A DNA stretch of 64,000 nt, from contig NZ_JAGKIK010000001.1 of NCBI RefSeq assembly GCF_017897595.1, positions 310,001 to 374,000 of the forward strand. Direction: 5' to 3'. Numbering within the stretch: position 1 is the stretch's first letter; each line of letters starts with the position of its first letter. Below, piece by piece: positions 37,471 to 46,974 of this stretch. The notes under the pieces were generated by a model. The model made no database searches. It was not told the origin of the DNA and worked only from the letters and a program-made list of their open reading frames with translations. This DNA comes from Aquimarina sp. U1-2. Its GTDB lineage: Bacteria; Bacteroidota; Bacteroidia; Flavobacteriales; Flavobacteriaceae. Both the position numbers and the translations under genes were made by a program.

Positions 37471-38547
37471 CTAAAATACTTCGTTTGATTCTTTCAATTT
37501 TTCAGTGTTTTCTACCAATTGAAGTTCATCAATAATTTTTTGAATATCACCATCAATAATATTTCCCAGATCGTATAAGGTCAATCCGATTCTATGATCT
37601 GTAACTCTACCTTGCGGATAATTATAAGTTCTAATTTTAGCAGAACGATCGCCAGAGGATACCATACTCTTACGTTTCTCTGAGTCTGCGGCCTGTTTTT
37701 TGGCCAATTCTAATTCATATAACCGTGATCGCAATACTTTTAAAGCCTTTTCTAAATTTTTGTGTGACGATTTTTGGTCCTGACAACTTACAATCATTCC
37801 CGTAGGTTCGTGATGTAACTTTATCGCAGAATATGTAGTATTTACCGATTGACCTCCAGGACCCGTAGAGGTAGTCCTTTCAATACGTACTTCAGTCATA
37901 TCTAATTCTACATCAAATTCTTCGGCTTCTGGCAGTACCATCACCGTAGCTGCACTAGTGTGTACCCTTCCTTGGGTTTCAGTCTGCGGCACTCTTTGCA
38001 CACGATGTACTCCGGCCTCAAATTTCATAGTCCCATAAGCATCTTCACCATTTACCTCAAAGATAATTTCTTTATATCCCCCGCTGGTTCCTTCATTAAG
38101 ATCAACTACACTTGTGCTCCAACCCTTTCCTTCACAATATTTAGTATACATTCTAAATAAATCCCCAGCAAATATGCTCGCTTCATCTCCACCAGTACCT
38201 GCGCGAATTTCTACCACACAATTCTTTGCATCTTCGGGATCTTTCGGCACGAGCATAAAGCGTATTTTTTCTTCAAGATCGGGCAGCTCTTCTTTGGCTT
38301 CTTCAAGTTGCATCTTTGCCATCTCTACCATTTCGGCATCGCTACCATCGGTTATAATATCTTCTGCCTCTTTTACATTATCGGTAAGTTCTATATAACG
38401 ATCTCTTTCATCCATGATGGCTTTGAGATCTTTATATTCTTTATTAAGTTTTATATATTTCTTTTGATCAGCAATGATATCTGGCTGGATAATTAAATCA
38501 CTTACCTCGTCAAACCGCTGCTTTACAATATTCAATTTATCAATCAT
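37471..38547 (-). CDS. prfA: Peptide chain release factor 1
   Basis: Terminates translation at UAA and UAG. From ATG 38547 it is 358 residues, the usual length; the longer frame to 38598 runs through a promoter-like element. GGQ loop in [11 protein letters not shown] (peptidyl-tRNA hydrolysis) and the region [15 protein letters not shown] are typical; the codon-recognition loop region is in the [15 protein letters not shown] to GEDAYG part. A downstream IS3 element begins 19 bp past the stop on the other side of its direct repeat. Confidence 0.96.
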   Translation of the reverse strand: MIDKLNIVKQRFDEVSDLIIQPDIIADQKKYIKLNKEYKDLKAIMDERDRYIELTDNVKEAEDIITDGSDAEMVEMAKMQLEEAKEELPDLEEKIRFMLVPKDPEDAKNCVVEIRAGTGGDEASIFAGDLFRMYTKYCEGKGWSTSVVDLNEGTSGGYKEIIFEVNGEDAYGTMKFEAGVHRVQRVPQTETQGRVHTSAATVMVLPEAEEFDVELDMTEVRIERTTSTGPGGQSVNTTYSAIKLHHEPTGMIVSCQDQKSSHKNLEKALKVLRSRLYELELAKKQAADSEKRKSMVSSGDRSAKIRTYNYPQGRVTDHRIGLTLYDLGNIIDGDIQKIIDELQLVENTEKLKESNEVF

Positions 38548-38574
38548 AGTTCTCGTCCTAATCTGTAGAATTAA

Positions 38575-38582
38575 CAAAAATA
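38575..38582 (-). promoter_or_regulatory. Candidate -7 element of prfA
   Basis: On the minus strand TATTTTTG lies 28 nt before the ATG at 38547. The nearest TTG is at a spacing of only 14 nt, so the -33 box is doubtful. Confidence 0.4.
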
Positions 38583-38696
38583 AGCTTTTTTTGCACAAAA
38601 GCCCATAGGATACCGAAACTCGGATACCAATTCTTTTCTAAATGTAAGCATCAATACAGATTGACTTAATACTACTGTACACATAGCTAAATCAAT

Positions 38697-38733
38697 AAAA
38701 ATAGGCTGTCCTAGCGTAGAACAGCCTATTTAA
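38697..38733 (-). terminator. Terminator of the leftward lipoprotein gene
   Basis: Read leftward, AAATAGGCTGTTC pairs with GGACAGCCTATTT (one G-U) around a 7-nt loop, followed by T-rich sequence. It is 18 nt after the stop at 38751. Confidence 0.85.
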
Positions 38734-38750
38734 ACTAACAGTAACTACTT

Positions 38751-40625
38751 TTATCTCACTAGATTTAGATAAAAATATACTTTATATTCTACATTATTAT
38801 CTACTACAATTACATATCCAAACGGATTAAATCTAACATCAGAAAAATTACTGACACGACCTGTAAGAATTGAAGTCGGATACGTAAAATAACTGGTGAT
38901 TTCTTGATTTGCTCCCGGAATTACCACTTTACTAATCGTGTAGGACTCTATATTTTCGTTAAAATTTAATCGTATTTGACCGGGAAATGTATCTCTCATA
39001 TCATAATAAAGAGAGGCACCATCTACTTCGAGTGTAGGATGTTCACTAGGTGGCAGTTCAATCACTACGGGTATGTTGGTATCTATCCTTCCGAAGTTCT
39101 CGATATTACTTTGATAACTTATATAATAAGTGCCTGGTTTTTTCGCTCTACCACCAAAATCAATTTTAATCTCGCCATTTACGTAATTTGAAGAAGACAG
39201 CGTAACAGAATAGAAATCGCTACCCGATGCTTGTCTTAGAATAAAGGAAGCGCTGTTTCTAGGTAATCCAGGATAATACAAATTTTCTCCTTGCAGAGTT
39301 ATTGTACTAGAGTTAGAATATATATTAGATTCAGCAATCCCTGTGATTACAGGACGTTTTGCTCTTACGATATTTATCGTATTCCCCTCATTATTTACAA
39401 AATTGTAAAATGTTTTAACTCCATCGATTTCTATGACAAACTCATGACCTGTACCTTCAATACCATTGTCAACAGACATATCTGGTAATTGAAAACCTAA
39501 ATAATTAAAATCTTCATTAACCAATGTATTCGCAACGGCATACTCTTTTCCATCTTTTTTCAAATAGTAACTATACTCTGTTGCTCTAGACTCATTGATA
39601 TACATATCGACGTAAAAGCTTCCCTCTGGAATGAATAACTCTTCGATTGCATCCTGACCATTAGCTCTTACACTTAAAAAATTAACAGTGCCTTTATCCA
39701 AAGTAAAACTTTCTGTACTATCAAAATTGTCATGTTCAATATACATCTCTAATTGATACCTATCATTCAAATAGTCGTTTGGCATTTGAACTGTCACCTC
39801 TTTTTTATCAATATCAATTGAATTTACTAGAAGGGAATAGGTACGTTGTTCATTCTTCAATGCAACTTTTAAACTATCGCTATAAGGATTAAGCGCATTA
39901 ACTTCAAAAGTCACCAAAGAACCCGTATCTGCATTTTTGAATGCATTTGAAACGTTATTAGATAATTGTAATTTATCCAGGTATCTCTCAACCATGATTA
40001 AATAATCCTGATTTGAACCATCTTCGGCAGTCACCTCATAAACAATAGGTTTTGTAAAATCTAAGGTCAATCCTGATTCTGGCTTTACTTTTGAATTTTC
40101 GTCAATAATTACAAACGCTTCCAAATTACTTAAAGGACTAGCATAGGGCACTGAATATACAATAGTATCTTGATCTTCTTGCACCATATCGATTAAATCG
40201 TAAGATGCCTGACCAGGGGCGAGGTTATCAAAATAAAAGCTATATATTTTGGTATCAGAACCTTCTTTGGTAATTACTGCGCTATACTCTTTAATACTAC
40301 CATCTTCAGCAGTAACCTCAAAAATTAGCGTCGAATTAAAATTAATAGCAGAACCTGAGGGTGGAAATACAGTTGCTTTATCTGAAACTTCAATCTGCGG
40401 TGTCAAATCAGTAATATCAATATCAGACTTAAATTTATAGACTATAGAATCATTACGCAGTTGTGCACTATATTCTTCTCCTTCAATTAAAAATGTAAAG
40501 GATAAAATTTCTTTTTCATCGCTTTTGTTAGTTTGATTGTTTGAATCGTTGGACACTACATCATCCTCACTAGAACAGGACATTACAAATCCTAGTACAA
40601 AAAGAAGCACTATAAAATTTCTCAT
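38751..40625 (-). CDS. Lipoprotein with tandem DUF5018-like and Ig-like domains
   Basis: A 624-residue outer-surface lipoprotein. ATG 40625 starts a clean lipoprotein signal (MRNFIVLLFVLGFVMSC, Cys17) rather than the open frame to 40667. Two related N-terminal beta domains (about 35-110 and 125-215) share the pattern LIFEVTAEDGSIKEYSAVI and IVYEVTAEDGSNQDYLIMV, typical of DUF5018 and cadherin-like repeats. The C-terminal half is beta-rich with IPT/TIG-like segments (ITGIAESNIYSNSSTITLQGENL cited by its ITLQGENL core). No enzyme motif. Isolated, with its own terminator; likely a surface-binding protein. Confidence 0.8.
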   Translation of the reverse strand: MRNFIVLLFVLGFVMSCSSEDDVVSNDSNNQTNKSDEKEILSFTFLIEGEEYSAQLRNDSIVYKFKSDIDITDLTPQIEVSDKATVFPPSGSAINFNSTLIFEVTAEDGSIKEYSAVITKEGSDTKIYSFYFDNLAPGQASYDLIDMVQEDQDTIVYSVPYASPLSNLEAFVIIDENSKVKPESGLTLDFTKPIVYEVTAEDGSNQDYLIMVERYLDKLQLSNNVSNAFKNADTGSLVTFEVNALNPYSDSLKVALKNEQRTYSLLVNSIDIDKKEVTVQMPNDYLNDRYQLEMYIEHDNFDSTESFTLDKGTVNFLSVRANGQDAIEELFIPEGSFYVDMYINESRATEYSYYLKKDGKEYAVANTLVNEDFNYLGFQLPDMSVDNGIEGTGHEFVIEIDGVKTFYNFVNNEGNTINIVRAKRPVITGIAESNIYSNSSTITLQGENLYYPGLPRNSASFILRQASGSDFYSVTLSSSNYVNGEIKIDFGGRAKKPGTYYISYQSNIENFGRIDTNIPVVIELPPSEHPTLEVDGASLYYDMRDTFPGQIRLNFNENIESYTISKVVIPGANQEITSYFTYPTSILTGRVSNFSDVRFNPFGYVIVVDNNVEYKVYFYLNLVR

Positions 40626-40739
40626 TATTTTGGGTTTAAAATTTTGGCGAAGGTAATTAAAAATCAATTTAATTTATGGTATAACCGTAAATTAATTATG
40701 TAATAATGATAAATTAACAAAATGCACTACAAAATGCAC

Positions 40740-41918
40740 TTAATACGTAAAACTCCCGAATTCACTTTTGATGGTAAGCTGCTTTTTTTCTGAAGCTTCT
40801 ACCCTACCTACTATTTGAGCATCTACGTTAAAGCTTTTTGAAATAGCAATAATATCATCGGCAATGTGTTCAGAAACATATAATTCCATTCGATGCCCCA
40901 TATTAAATACCTGATACATCTCTTTCCAATCTGTACCCGAGTTTTTCTGTATGAGTTTGAAGAGGGGGGGTACATCAAATAAATTATCTTTTATGATGTG
41001 CAAATGCTCTATAAAGTGTAAGATTTTAGTTTGGGCACCTCCGCTGCAATGCACCATCCCATGGATGGTAGAATTATCAAAATTTGACAAAATTTTATTG
41101 ATTATAGGTGCGTATGTTCGGGTGGGTGATAACACTAACTTACCTGCATCCAAAGGAACTTCATTTATCCTATCCGTCAAATTGGTAGCCCCAGAATATA
41201 CCAAGTCTTCAGGGATTGACGGATCAAAACTTTCTGGGTACTTTTCTGCTAATAGTTTATGGAATACATCGTGACGTGCCGAGGTTAATCCGTTACTTCC
41301 CATACCTCCGTTGTATTCTTTTTCGTAACTGGCTTGACCAAAGGATGCTAATCCTATAATTACATCGTTAGCTCGAATATTGGCATTATCGATTACATCC
41401 TTTCGTTTCATACGCGCAGTAACGGTAGAATCAACAATAATGGTACGTACCAGATCGCCAACATCTGCAGTTTCTCCCCCGGTAGCATAAATTTGAACCC
41501 CAAAAGCATTGAGTTCTTCAATCAGTTCTTCAGTACCATTAATAATTGCCGAAATCACCTCTCCCGGTATCAGGTTTTTATTTCTTCCTATGGTAGAAGA
41601 CAACATAATATTATTTGTTGCCCCCACACATAAGAGATCGTCTATATTCATGATCAATGCATCTTGGGCTATGCCCTTCCAAACCGAAATATCTCCAGTC
41701 TCTTTCCAATACATATATGCCAAAGAAGATTTTGTTCCTGCACCATCAGCATGCATAATAAGGCAGTGCTCGTCACTTTGTGTAAGGTAATCTGGAACTA
41801 TTTTACAAAACGCTTTAGGAAAAAGTCCTTTGTCTATATTCTTGATTGCACTATGTACATCTTCTTTGGATGCAGAAACGCCTCTTTGTGCATATCGTTT
41901 ACTTACTTCTTGGCTCAT
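40740..41918 (-). CDS. purM: Phosphoribosylformylglycinamidine cyclo-ligase
   Basis: AIR synthetase of purine synthesis, ATP-dependent cyclisation of FGAM. At 392 residues it is the longer Bacteroidota form rather than the 345-residue E. coli form. Typical parts are HADGAGTKSSLAY, the metal-binding Asp pair region (MNIDDLLCVGA), ATGGETADVGDLVRT and VHCSGGAQTKI. It follows the curli-associated lipoprotein by 71 nt on the same strand, but purine synthesis has no functional link to that locus. Confidence 0.95.
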   Translation of the reverse strand: MSQEVSKRYAQRGVSASKEDVHSAIKNIDKGLFPKAFCKIVPDYLTQSDEHCLIMHADGAGTKSSLAYMYWKETGDISVWKGIAQDALIMNIDDLLCVGATNNIMLSSTIGRNKNLIPGEVISAIINGTEELIEELNAFGVQIYATGGETADVGDLVRTIIVDSTVTARMKRKDVIDNANIRANDVIIGLASFGQASYEKEYNGGMGSNGLTSARHDVFHKLLAEKYPESFDPSIPEDLVYSGATNLTDRINEVPLDAGKLVLSPTRTYAPIINKILSNFDNSTIHGMVHCSGGAQTKILHFIEHLHIIKDNLFDVPPLFKLIQKNSGTDWKEMYQVFNMGHRMELYVSEHIADDIIAISKSFNVDAQIVGRVEASEKKQLTIKSEFGSFTY

Positions 41919-41988
41919 TATTGCATATGAATTAAAGGGTAAAGATAATTGAAATTCAGAATTTAAAATTCAGAATTCAAAATTATTG

Positions 41989-43479
41989 TTACTCCCAGTC
42001 GGGCATCATGGCATTTTGCACTACTAATTGTCTATCCAACATATCTGAAAGCTGAATGGTTTGAATACGTTTTGTTGAAATGCCATCATTAGAAGTGTTT
42101 ACATAGATAATGCTTGCTTCGTTTGGAGCATAACGTGCATCCAGATCGTTGGTTCCTGCAGGTTTATTTATCGAAACATCAGTAGTTGGATCACCATTAA
42201 AGTTATGTATAAATATATGAGAATCAAGCCTGCGGTATGTAGCATTCTCTGATCCTGAAATATCCCGTGTATATAAAAGTTGTGAACCATTAATAGATAA
42301 GTCGATCCCACCAGCAGCACCCGGTAGACCAGATATGACCGTATTTTGCAAAACCCCTGAAGTATTGATCGTAAATATTTCAACATTATACCCATCTAAA
42401 TCGTTTGTTTTTAATGCAATAAGACCCGTACTCTCGTTTTTATCGACTTCTGTGATAAGATTTCCGTTTGAGGTTTGATACACTAATTGCAACCCGCTTC
42501 CGGTAGTGTTTATGGTATACAATTTATCCTGATTAGGAAATAATAATTTGGAGCCATTAGCATCCCACGAAAAATCTATTTCTTCCAAATTGAATCCAGA
42601 CACCCCGACCTGAGAAGTAACCTGTTTTACTTCAGAACCGTCTGCATTCATAGTGAATAGATGTGTTTGCGAGCCTACAGATTGTAAGAATGCAATTTGA
42701 CCGGTAGAAGGATTTCTTCTAGGTCTAAAACTATTTTTTGAAGATGCTGTAAGAGCTATGGGTGACTCACCGTTCTCATCTGCCGAATAAATAACGCTAT
42801 TTCCTGCTTCCAATCGTGTAAAAATTACTCGATTATTGGGTAAATTAGTTGTTGTAAATGCGAAGACTGAACTATTTACAGCAGTATTAATAGCATCATT
42901 TGAAGATACTTGCCAGAAATATTTCGTTCCATATAAAAGTCCGGAAACAGTAAATGCGGTATCTGTAATAGCATCGTAAACCTCGACAGTATCATTATCT
43001 TCGTTTCTTAAACTTACGGTATAGGTAAGCGTGTCCTCATCAGGATCGTTTCCGCTCCACACCAGTTGAACTTCTACAGGAAGATCTTGAGCATTATCAT
43101 TTGGTGTAAAAAGTACTGGGGTATCTGGCGGTCGATTACCTGCTGTTTCGACATCCATTTCAAAAACCACTTCCAATTCAACATCGGGAATGATTGTGAT
43201 TCCTTCGAAAACTGCCAACAAACCTTCTTTTTGAGCGGCTAATGAGTAATCACCTGACGGAATGTTTTCTAAAACATAAAAACCTTCTGCATTGGTAAAA
43301 ACTGTACTTGAACCCGGGTTAGTCGAAATTTTTACATTTTCTAAAGGCTCATTTGTCCCGACTTTTACAACTCTACCCTGTACAGATCCCAGACCTTCTA
43401 CATCAATAGTATCTTCGCTGCAAGAAACTACACCTAGTACCATCATAATACGTACTACAGTATTTATACATCTTATCAT
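41989..43479 (-). CDS. Curli-linked lipoprotein: CarboxypepD_reg, FnIII and TolB-like propeller
   Basis: A 496-residue lipoprotein (lipobox VVSC, Cys20). Order: a carboxypeptidase-regulatory-like beta-sandwich (about 30-110, GSVQGRVVKVGTNEPLENV), a fibronectin type III-like domain (about 118-215, PDTPVLFTPNDNAQDLP to YFWQVSSND), and PD40/TolB-type beta-propeller repeats (about 220-490, IAFLQSVGSQTHLFTMNADGSEVKQVT cited by its LFTMNADGSE core). No catalytic motif is seen. It follows csgG by 75 nt on the same strand and looks like the last gene of the curli operon. A role in anchoring or regulating fibres is inferred from position only. Confidence 0.8.
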   Translation of the reverse strand: MIRCINTVVRIMMVLGVVSCSEDTIDVEGLGSVQGRVVKVGTNEPLENVKISTNPGSSTVFTNAEGFYVLENIPSGDYSLAAQKEGLLAVFEGITIIPDVELEVVFEMDVETAGNRPPDTPVLFTPNDNAQDLPVEVQLVWSGNDPDEDTLTYTVSLRNEDNDTVEVYDAITDTAFTVSGLLYGTKYFWQVSSNDAINTAVNSSVFAFTTTNLPNNRVIFTRLEAGNSVIYSADENGESPIALTASSKNSFRPRRNPSTGQIAFLQSVGSQTHLFTMNADGSEVKQVTSQVGVSGFNLEEIDFSWDANGSKLLFPNQDKLYTINTTGSGLQLVYQTSNGNLITEVDKNESTGLIALKTNDLDGYNVEIFTINTSGVLQNTVISGLPGAAGGIDLSINGSQLLYTRDISGSENATYRRLDSHIFIHNFNGDPTTDVSINKPAGTNDLDARYAPNEASIIYVNTSNDGISTKRIQTIQLSDMLDRQLVVQNAMMPDWE

Positions 43480-43554
43480 TACTTTGTCTATAATATTGTT
43501 GCTTTTCTAGTATTCTTAATCTATTTGATAACGAACTACTTTGATCATTCTTGG

Positions 43555-45030
43555 CTATAGCTGTTCTTTTTTTCGCTCTTTTCTAACATTTCGGTTTCGC
43601 TCTCTTAATGTCTTTAGGCTTTGATCTTCCTGTTTCTTTTTCTTTCTGGCCTTTTTGTGCATTTTGATAGGGTTTCCAAAATACCAATTCACGCCAAATG
43701 AAAAATTAAGATATTGGTCATCTCTTTTCCCTTGGGCAATAGCATCCAACTGATCTCCAAGAACAAGGTGATGTGTAGCATTGAGAGATACTCCTATAGT
43801 ATTTGAAATCAAATATTCAATACCTCCACCGTATTGAAACTTAAAAAATGTGCTACCAAAATCATCGGTATTAACATTACCCATACCGCCGTAGAAAAAA
43901 GGTGATAATTTTTCGAAAGGCAAAAGAGTAACTTCTGCATTAAGATCAAAAGCATTAAACCCTTCAGAAAAAGCATTCTGATTAGAAAGCTCAAACTTAT
44001 GTATTGCAGCATTAACATTAAGATAAGGATTGAGATAATGTCGTACTCCCGCAGTTGCGGCATAGGTTACATCAGGATTGTTATAATCTCCGTTAATTAA
44101 AGCGATTCCTCCTTTTAAGAACATTGATGTTTTACCTCTTCTTTCTTTAAAATATCGTTCGTAAAGCGCAGTGTTTTGAGCCTCATATTTTTCAGCATTA
44201 TACGCTTCGATTATTTGACTTGTAGTTTGGCTATCGGTATTGGGTGTCCATAATTTATCTTCTATTCCTTCTATAATTAAAGACTCTACTGCTTTTTCAA
44301 TAGCTTCTGAAACTGCCATTTGTGTAGGCTCATTCTTAGTAAATCCTGTTTCTGCTTCTAACAATCTTCTAAATGTGACATATCGAAAAAAGCTCGCGTC
44401 CAAAGCTTGTGAAAGTATCGTCTTAGAAACGTAAACGGTTTTGAGAATTTTTCCACTAGATGTGGATACAGCTCTTAAATATACCGTGATTCTATCTTGT
44501 CGGTATTGGGTCGATGCTCCAATTCCAAAATATCGTGCTCCCAAACCTCCTGTGATCGTATTAGTATCGTACGAAACAATACCACCTTCGAGAATAATTC
44601 CTGCATACAATAAAGGGGGAAGTTGGGGTTCATTAGAAGTATTATTTTTTCTATACTCTTTTCGGGTAGAACGTATAATGTTACGTTCATTAAGAAGATT
44701 ACTTAAATTTTCTCGCTCTATAGGCACAAACCATTTGGAGTCTTCTAGAGCCTTGATTAGTATCGTAGTAGCTCCTTGGGTCACTGCCGTACTAAAGGTG
44801 CTACCAGCCTCGGTAGGCTTATATTGCCCGGTTTGATCTCGAAATTTATACACCCCTACAACTACAGGTTCTACAGGTTTTGGAAAATCTTTAAGTGTTT
44901 TGGTCACTTTTGAATCTTCTCCCATTCTTGCATTTTCGACAACAACGGGCTGATTAAAATAGGCGCCACATCCCGAACATAAAAGTACGCAAAACACTAC
45001 TGCGATTACTTTGTAAAATTTATAATGCAT
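43555..45030 (-). CDS. csgG: Curli secretion channel CsgG with C-terminal beta-barrel extension
   Basis: Forms the outer-membrane pore that exports curlin subunits. A lipoprotein: LLCSGC with Cys21 from ATG 45030 (the frame also allows TTG 45039). The CsgG domain covers about 40-265 (VVVGVYKFRDQTGQYK, SKWFVPIERENLSNLLNERN, LLYAGIILEGGIVSYD, and SQYRQDRITVYLRAVS). E. coli CsgG is 277 residues; this protein is about 491. The extra part (about 300-455) has glycine-rich amphipathic strands like small outer-membrane barrels (TSMFLKGGIALINGDY, LNFSFGVNWYFGNP), and it ends in a very basic tail (KKARKKKKQ). It lies 5 nt after csgF. Confidence 0.93.
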   Translation of the reverse strand: MHYKFYKVIAVVFCVLLCSGCGAYFNQPVVVENARMGEDSKVTKTLKDFPKPVEPVVVGVYKFRDQTGQYKPTEAGSTFSTAVTQGATTILIKALEDSKWFVPIERENLSNLLNERNIIRSTRKEYRKNNTSNEPQLPPLLYAGIILEGGIVSYDTNTITGGLGARYFGIGASTQYRQDRITVYLRAVSTSSGKILKTVYVSKTILSQALDASFFRYVTFRRLLEAETGFTKNEPTQMAVSEAIEKAVESLIIEGIEDKLWTPNTDSQTTSQIIEAYNAEKYEAQNTALYERYFKERRGKTSMFLKGGIALINGDYNNPDVTYAATAGVRHYLNPYLNVNAAIHKFELSNQNAFSEGFNAFDLNAEVTLLPFEKLSPFFYGGMGNVNTDDFGSTFFKFQYGGGIEYLISNTIGVSLNATHHLVLGDQLDAIAQGKRDDQYLNFSFGVNWYFGNPIKMHKKARKKKKQEDQSLKTLRERNRNVRKERKKEQL

Positions 45031-45035
45031 TGATA

Positions 45036-45443
45036 TCAATTAGGAATTATTACTTGGGATTGATCTCCTGTGTTTGTATCAAGAATATTGATAACCAAGC
45101 CCTCTCCCGATGGAAAAATTTCTATAAATAACGTACCAAAGTTGAAGGTGCCTTCAGTTAAACCATCTTGTCCAAACTGTTCATTAAATAAAGATCTCGA
45201 GATTTGATTTAATAGTTGGTTATTCAAATTATCTGTAAATCGTTCTAGATCTGATTGATTATTTCTACCATTATTGTTGACATCTGTAAAAGTATTTTGT
45301 GCCTCGGCAGAACTCAATAACCATTGATAATTAAATGTATCACCTCCAAATGCCGGGTTTACCGGTCTGTATACCAGGTCTTGAGAGAACGATAAAGCGA
45401 TTGCCGTAAAAATAAAAAGTAGTGTTAATACTATTGTTTTCAT
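45036..45443 (-). CDS. csgF: Curli assembly protein CsgF
   Basis: Extracellular chaperone that docks on CsgG and supports nucleation at the cell surface. 135 residues with a cleaved signal peptide (ending LSFS before QDLVY). The mature N-terminus DLVYRPVNPAFGG followed by FNYQWLLSSAEAQN is the CsgG-binding segment of the family. The rest is the less conserved C-terminal domain. It is tightly packed between csgE (11 nt) and csgG (5 nt). Confidence 0.95.
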   Translation of the reverse strand: MKTIVLTLLFIFTAIALSFSQDLVYRPVNPAFGGDTFNYQWLLSSAEAQNTFTDVNNNGRNNQSDLERFTDNLNNQLLNQISRSLFNEQFGQDGLTEGTFNFGTLFIEIFPSGEGLVINILDTNTGDQSQVIIPN

Positions 45444-45454
45444 ATCAGATATAC

Positions 45455-46189
45455 TTAATATTGAAAAATATCGTCTTTCTGTTTTTCTAAATCTTTGAAA
45501 TACTTAAATACTTTTCTGATTGCAATTTTCGACATTTGTTCTAAATATTCCAAATCTGGTTTACCAATAAATTGATGAATGACAACATCTTCTATTTTCA
45601 CCTGAAGAATTGTAGTACGCCCAAAACTCAATGTCTCATATACACCTACTATTTTATTACCATTGATCTGATTTAAGGAGTAAGAATTATAAAAAAACTC
45701 GTAAAAATCTCTCCCGGGCTTTGTTTTGGTATCTTCTACTACAATACCTTTTAATTCTATACCGTCGTTAGACAACTCGTCGTCTTTTTCATTCGAAGGC
45801 TTTTTTGTTTGTTCGTTAAAGGCTAAACGATCTTTTGCTATAATTTTATTATCTTCAAAGACTAATAAAAGTACAATAATTTTGTCGGGAGTTTCACTAC
45901 TTATCGTGCCCCGAGCTAACTCTTTGGTTTCATTTGTTTCTAATGTAAATCTTGCTTCCTGGATGTTTTTGGTGCTATTGTTTTGACGGTCTGTTCTGAA
46001 AACAGTTAGCGTGTACCGCAAACTTTTATAGACTTTGGTAGTGTTTGTAGCTGTAGCTACAGCCGTAATCATTTCGTCAACAGTTTCTGTCTTTATTTTT
46101 GCAGTAACTTCTGTGTTGGTGAGTTGCGCTGTGGCATTTTGAGAAACCAATATTAGTAGTAGTAAAAATGTTGGTTTCATCATATTCAT
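45455..46189 (-). CDS. csgE: Curli assembly protein CsgE with extra N-terminal beta domain
   Basis: Periplasmic cap/adaptor delivering curlin to CsgG. The CsgE domain is at about 146-235 (GIVVEDTKTKPGRDFYEFF, GVYETLSFGRTTILQVKIED). E. coli CsgE is about 129 residues in all; this one is 244. The added part (23-125) is a beta-rich domain whose strands (KSLRYTLTVFRTD, ARFTLETNETKEL, KIIVLLLVFEDNKIIAKD) resemble the alphaproteobacterial curli inhibitor CsgH; this comparison is inference. Acidic linker 126-145. Signal peptide 1-22. It is followed closely by csgF. Confidence 0.9.
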   Translation of the reverse strand: MNMMKPTFLLLLILVSQNATAQLTNTEVTAKIKTETVDEMITAVATATNTTKVYKSLRYTLTVFRTDRQNNSTKNIQEARFTLETNETKELARGTISSETPDKIIVLLLVFEDNKIIAKDRLAFNEQTKKPSNEKDDELSNDGIELKGIVVEDTKTKPGRDFYEFFYNSYSLNQINGNKIVGVYETLSFGRTTILQVKIEDVVIHQFIGKPDLEYLEQMSKIAIRKVFKYFKDLEKQKDDIFQY

Positions 46190-46256
46190 ATCAAAATTTC
46201 AAAGGTCTCATGACCAGCCTTTATGGCAAAACGAGTTATCGATAAATACCTGTGTA

Positions 46257-46790
46257 TTAAAAACTTCTAACGATAATGGTTTGTGCATCTCCTGCCATTC
46301 TAAACTTCAAGCTTTTAGTAAGTTCATTGGTGCCAAAACGTTCGAAAATCAAATTATTCCCTTCCTGAATCAACTCTAAACTAGTAGACATGCCAGGATT
46401 AATAGAAACATCAAATACCCTATTATTGTTACCAGTTTGCGAAATTAATTTTTCAATTTCCAAAGCTGATTCTTCTAATTCAATATTATTTTCATTTCCT
46501 TCTTGGTTAATACGAATCGTTGAGGATTCGGCATCTATAGTCGATACTACAGAATTATTAACACCTATTTGCTGAATGAAAATTGCATTATTTATTCCAA
46601 CCTCTATCGCAGCTAAATTGGGACTGTTTTGAGAAGCTATATTAGTAATTTGTGATAAAGTGATAAACCTTTCTTGATCTGTAATCAAAACATCGACTTC
46701 TTTATTACTTTCTTGAGCAAAGCAATGCGTAGTGTAACAAACTAAAATTACGAAAATTATTTTGTACATATTGATCAATGTTTTTTTCAA
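46257..46790 (-). CDS. csgB: CsgB-like minor curlin (nucleator)
   Basis: A 177-residue exported protein (signal peptide near MYKIIFVILVCYTTHCFA; ATG 46769 is an alternative start). Curlin-type strands with Gln/Asn ladders recur: AIFIQQIGVNNSVV, TIRINQEGNENNIEL, KLISQTGNNNRVF, SLELIQEGNNLIF. The repeats are fewer and less regular than in the large curlin, and the C-terminus ends in an Arg-containing strand (AQTIIVRSF), as for CsgB. Placed first in the csgB-E-F-G group, 67 nt before csgE. The nucleator role is inferred from size and position. Confidence 0.85.
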   Translation of the reverse strand: MKKTLINMYKIIFVILVCYTTHCFAQESNKEVDVLITDQERFITLSQITNIASQNSPNLAAIEVGINNAIFIQQIGVNNSVVSTIDAESSTIRINQEGNENNIELEESALEIEKLISQTGNNNRVFDVSINPGMSTSLELIQEGNNLIFERFGTNELTKSLKFRMAGDAQTIIVRSF

Positions 46791-46804
46791 AATTAAAATT
46801 AAGA

Positions 46805-46939
46805 ATGAGGCTATCTAAAAAGTAAACCTTATTGTCATTAGGATCTGCTTTGAGCTGAAAAGAACTCTATTTTTCAGAAAGCTGAGTTTAAAAGATTTCT
46901 TTGCTTCTCATGGAATGACAGTTTTTCAGATAGCCTCAT
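46805..46939 (-). repeat. Long inverted repeat between csgA and csgB
   Basis: ATGAGGCTATCT at 46805-46816 and its exact complement at 46928-46939, each with a T/A-rich inner extension, enclose a smaller hairpin (around CTGAAAA / TTTTTCAG). It can fold as one long structure in the leftward transcript leaving csgA and probably acts as a partial terminator or RNA end-protecting structure. Confidence 0.65.
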
Positions 46940-46974
46940 CTGAAGATATAAAATTTTATGCTAATTGCTATATC

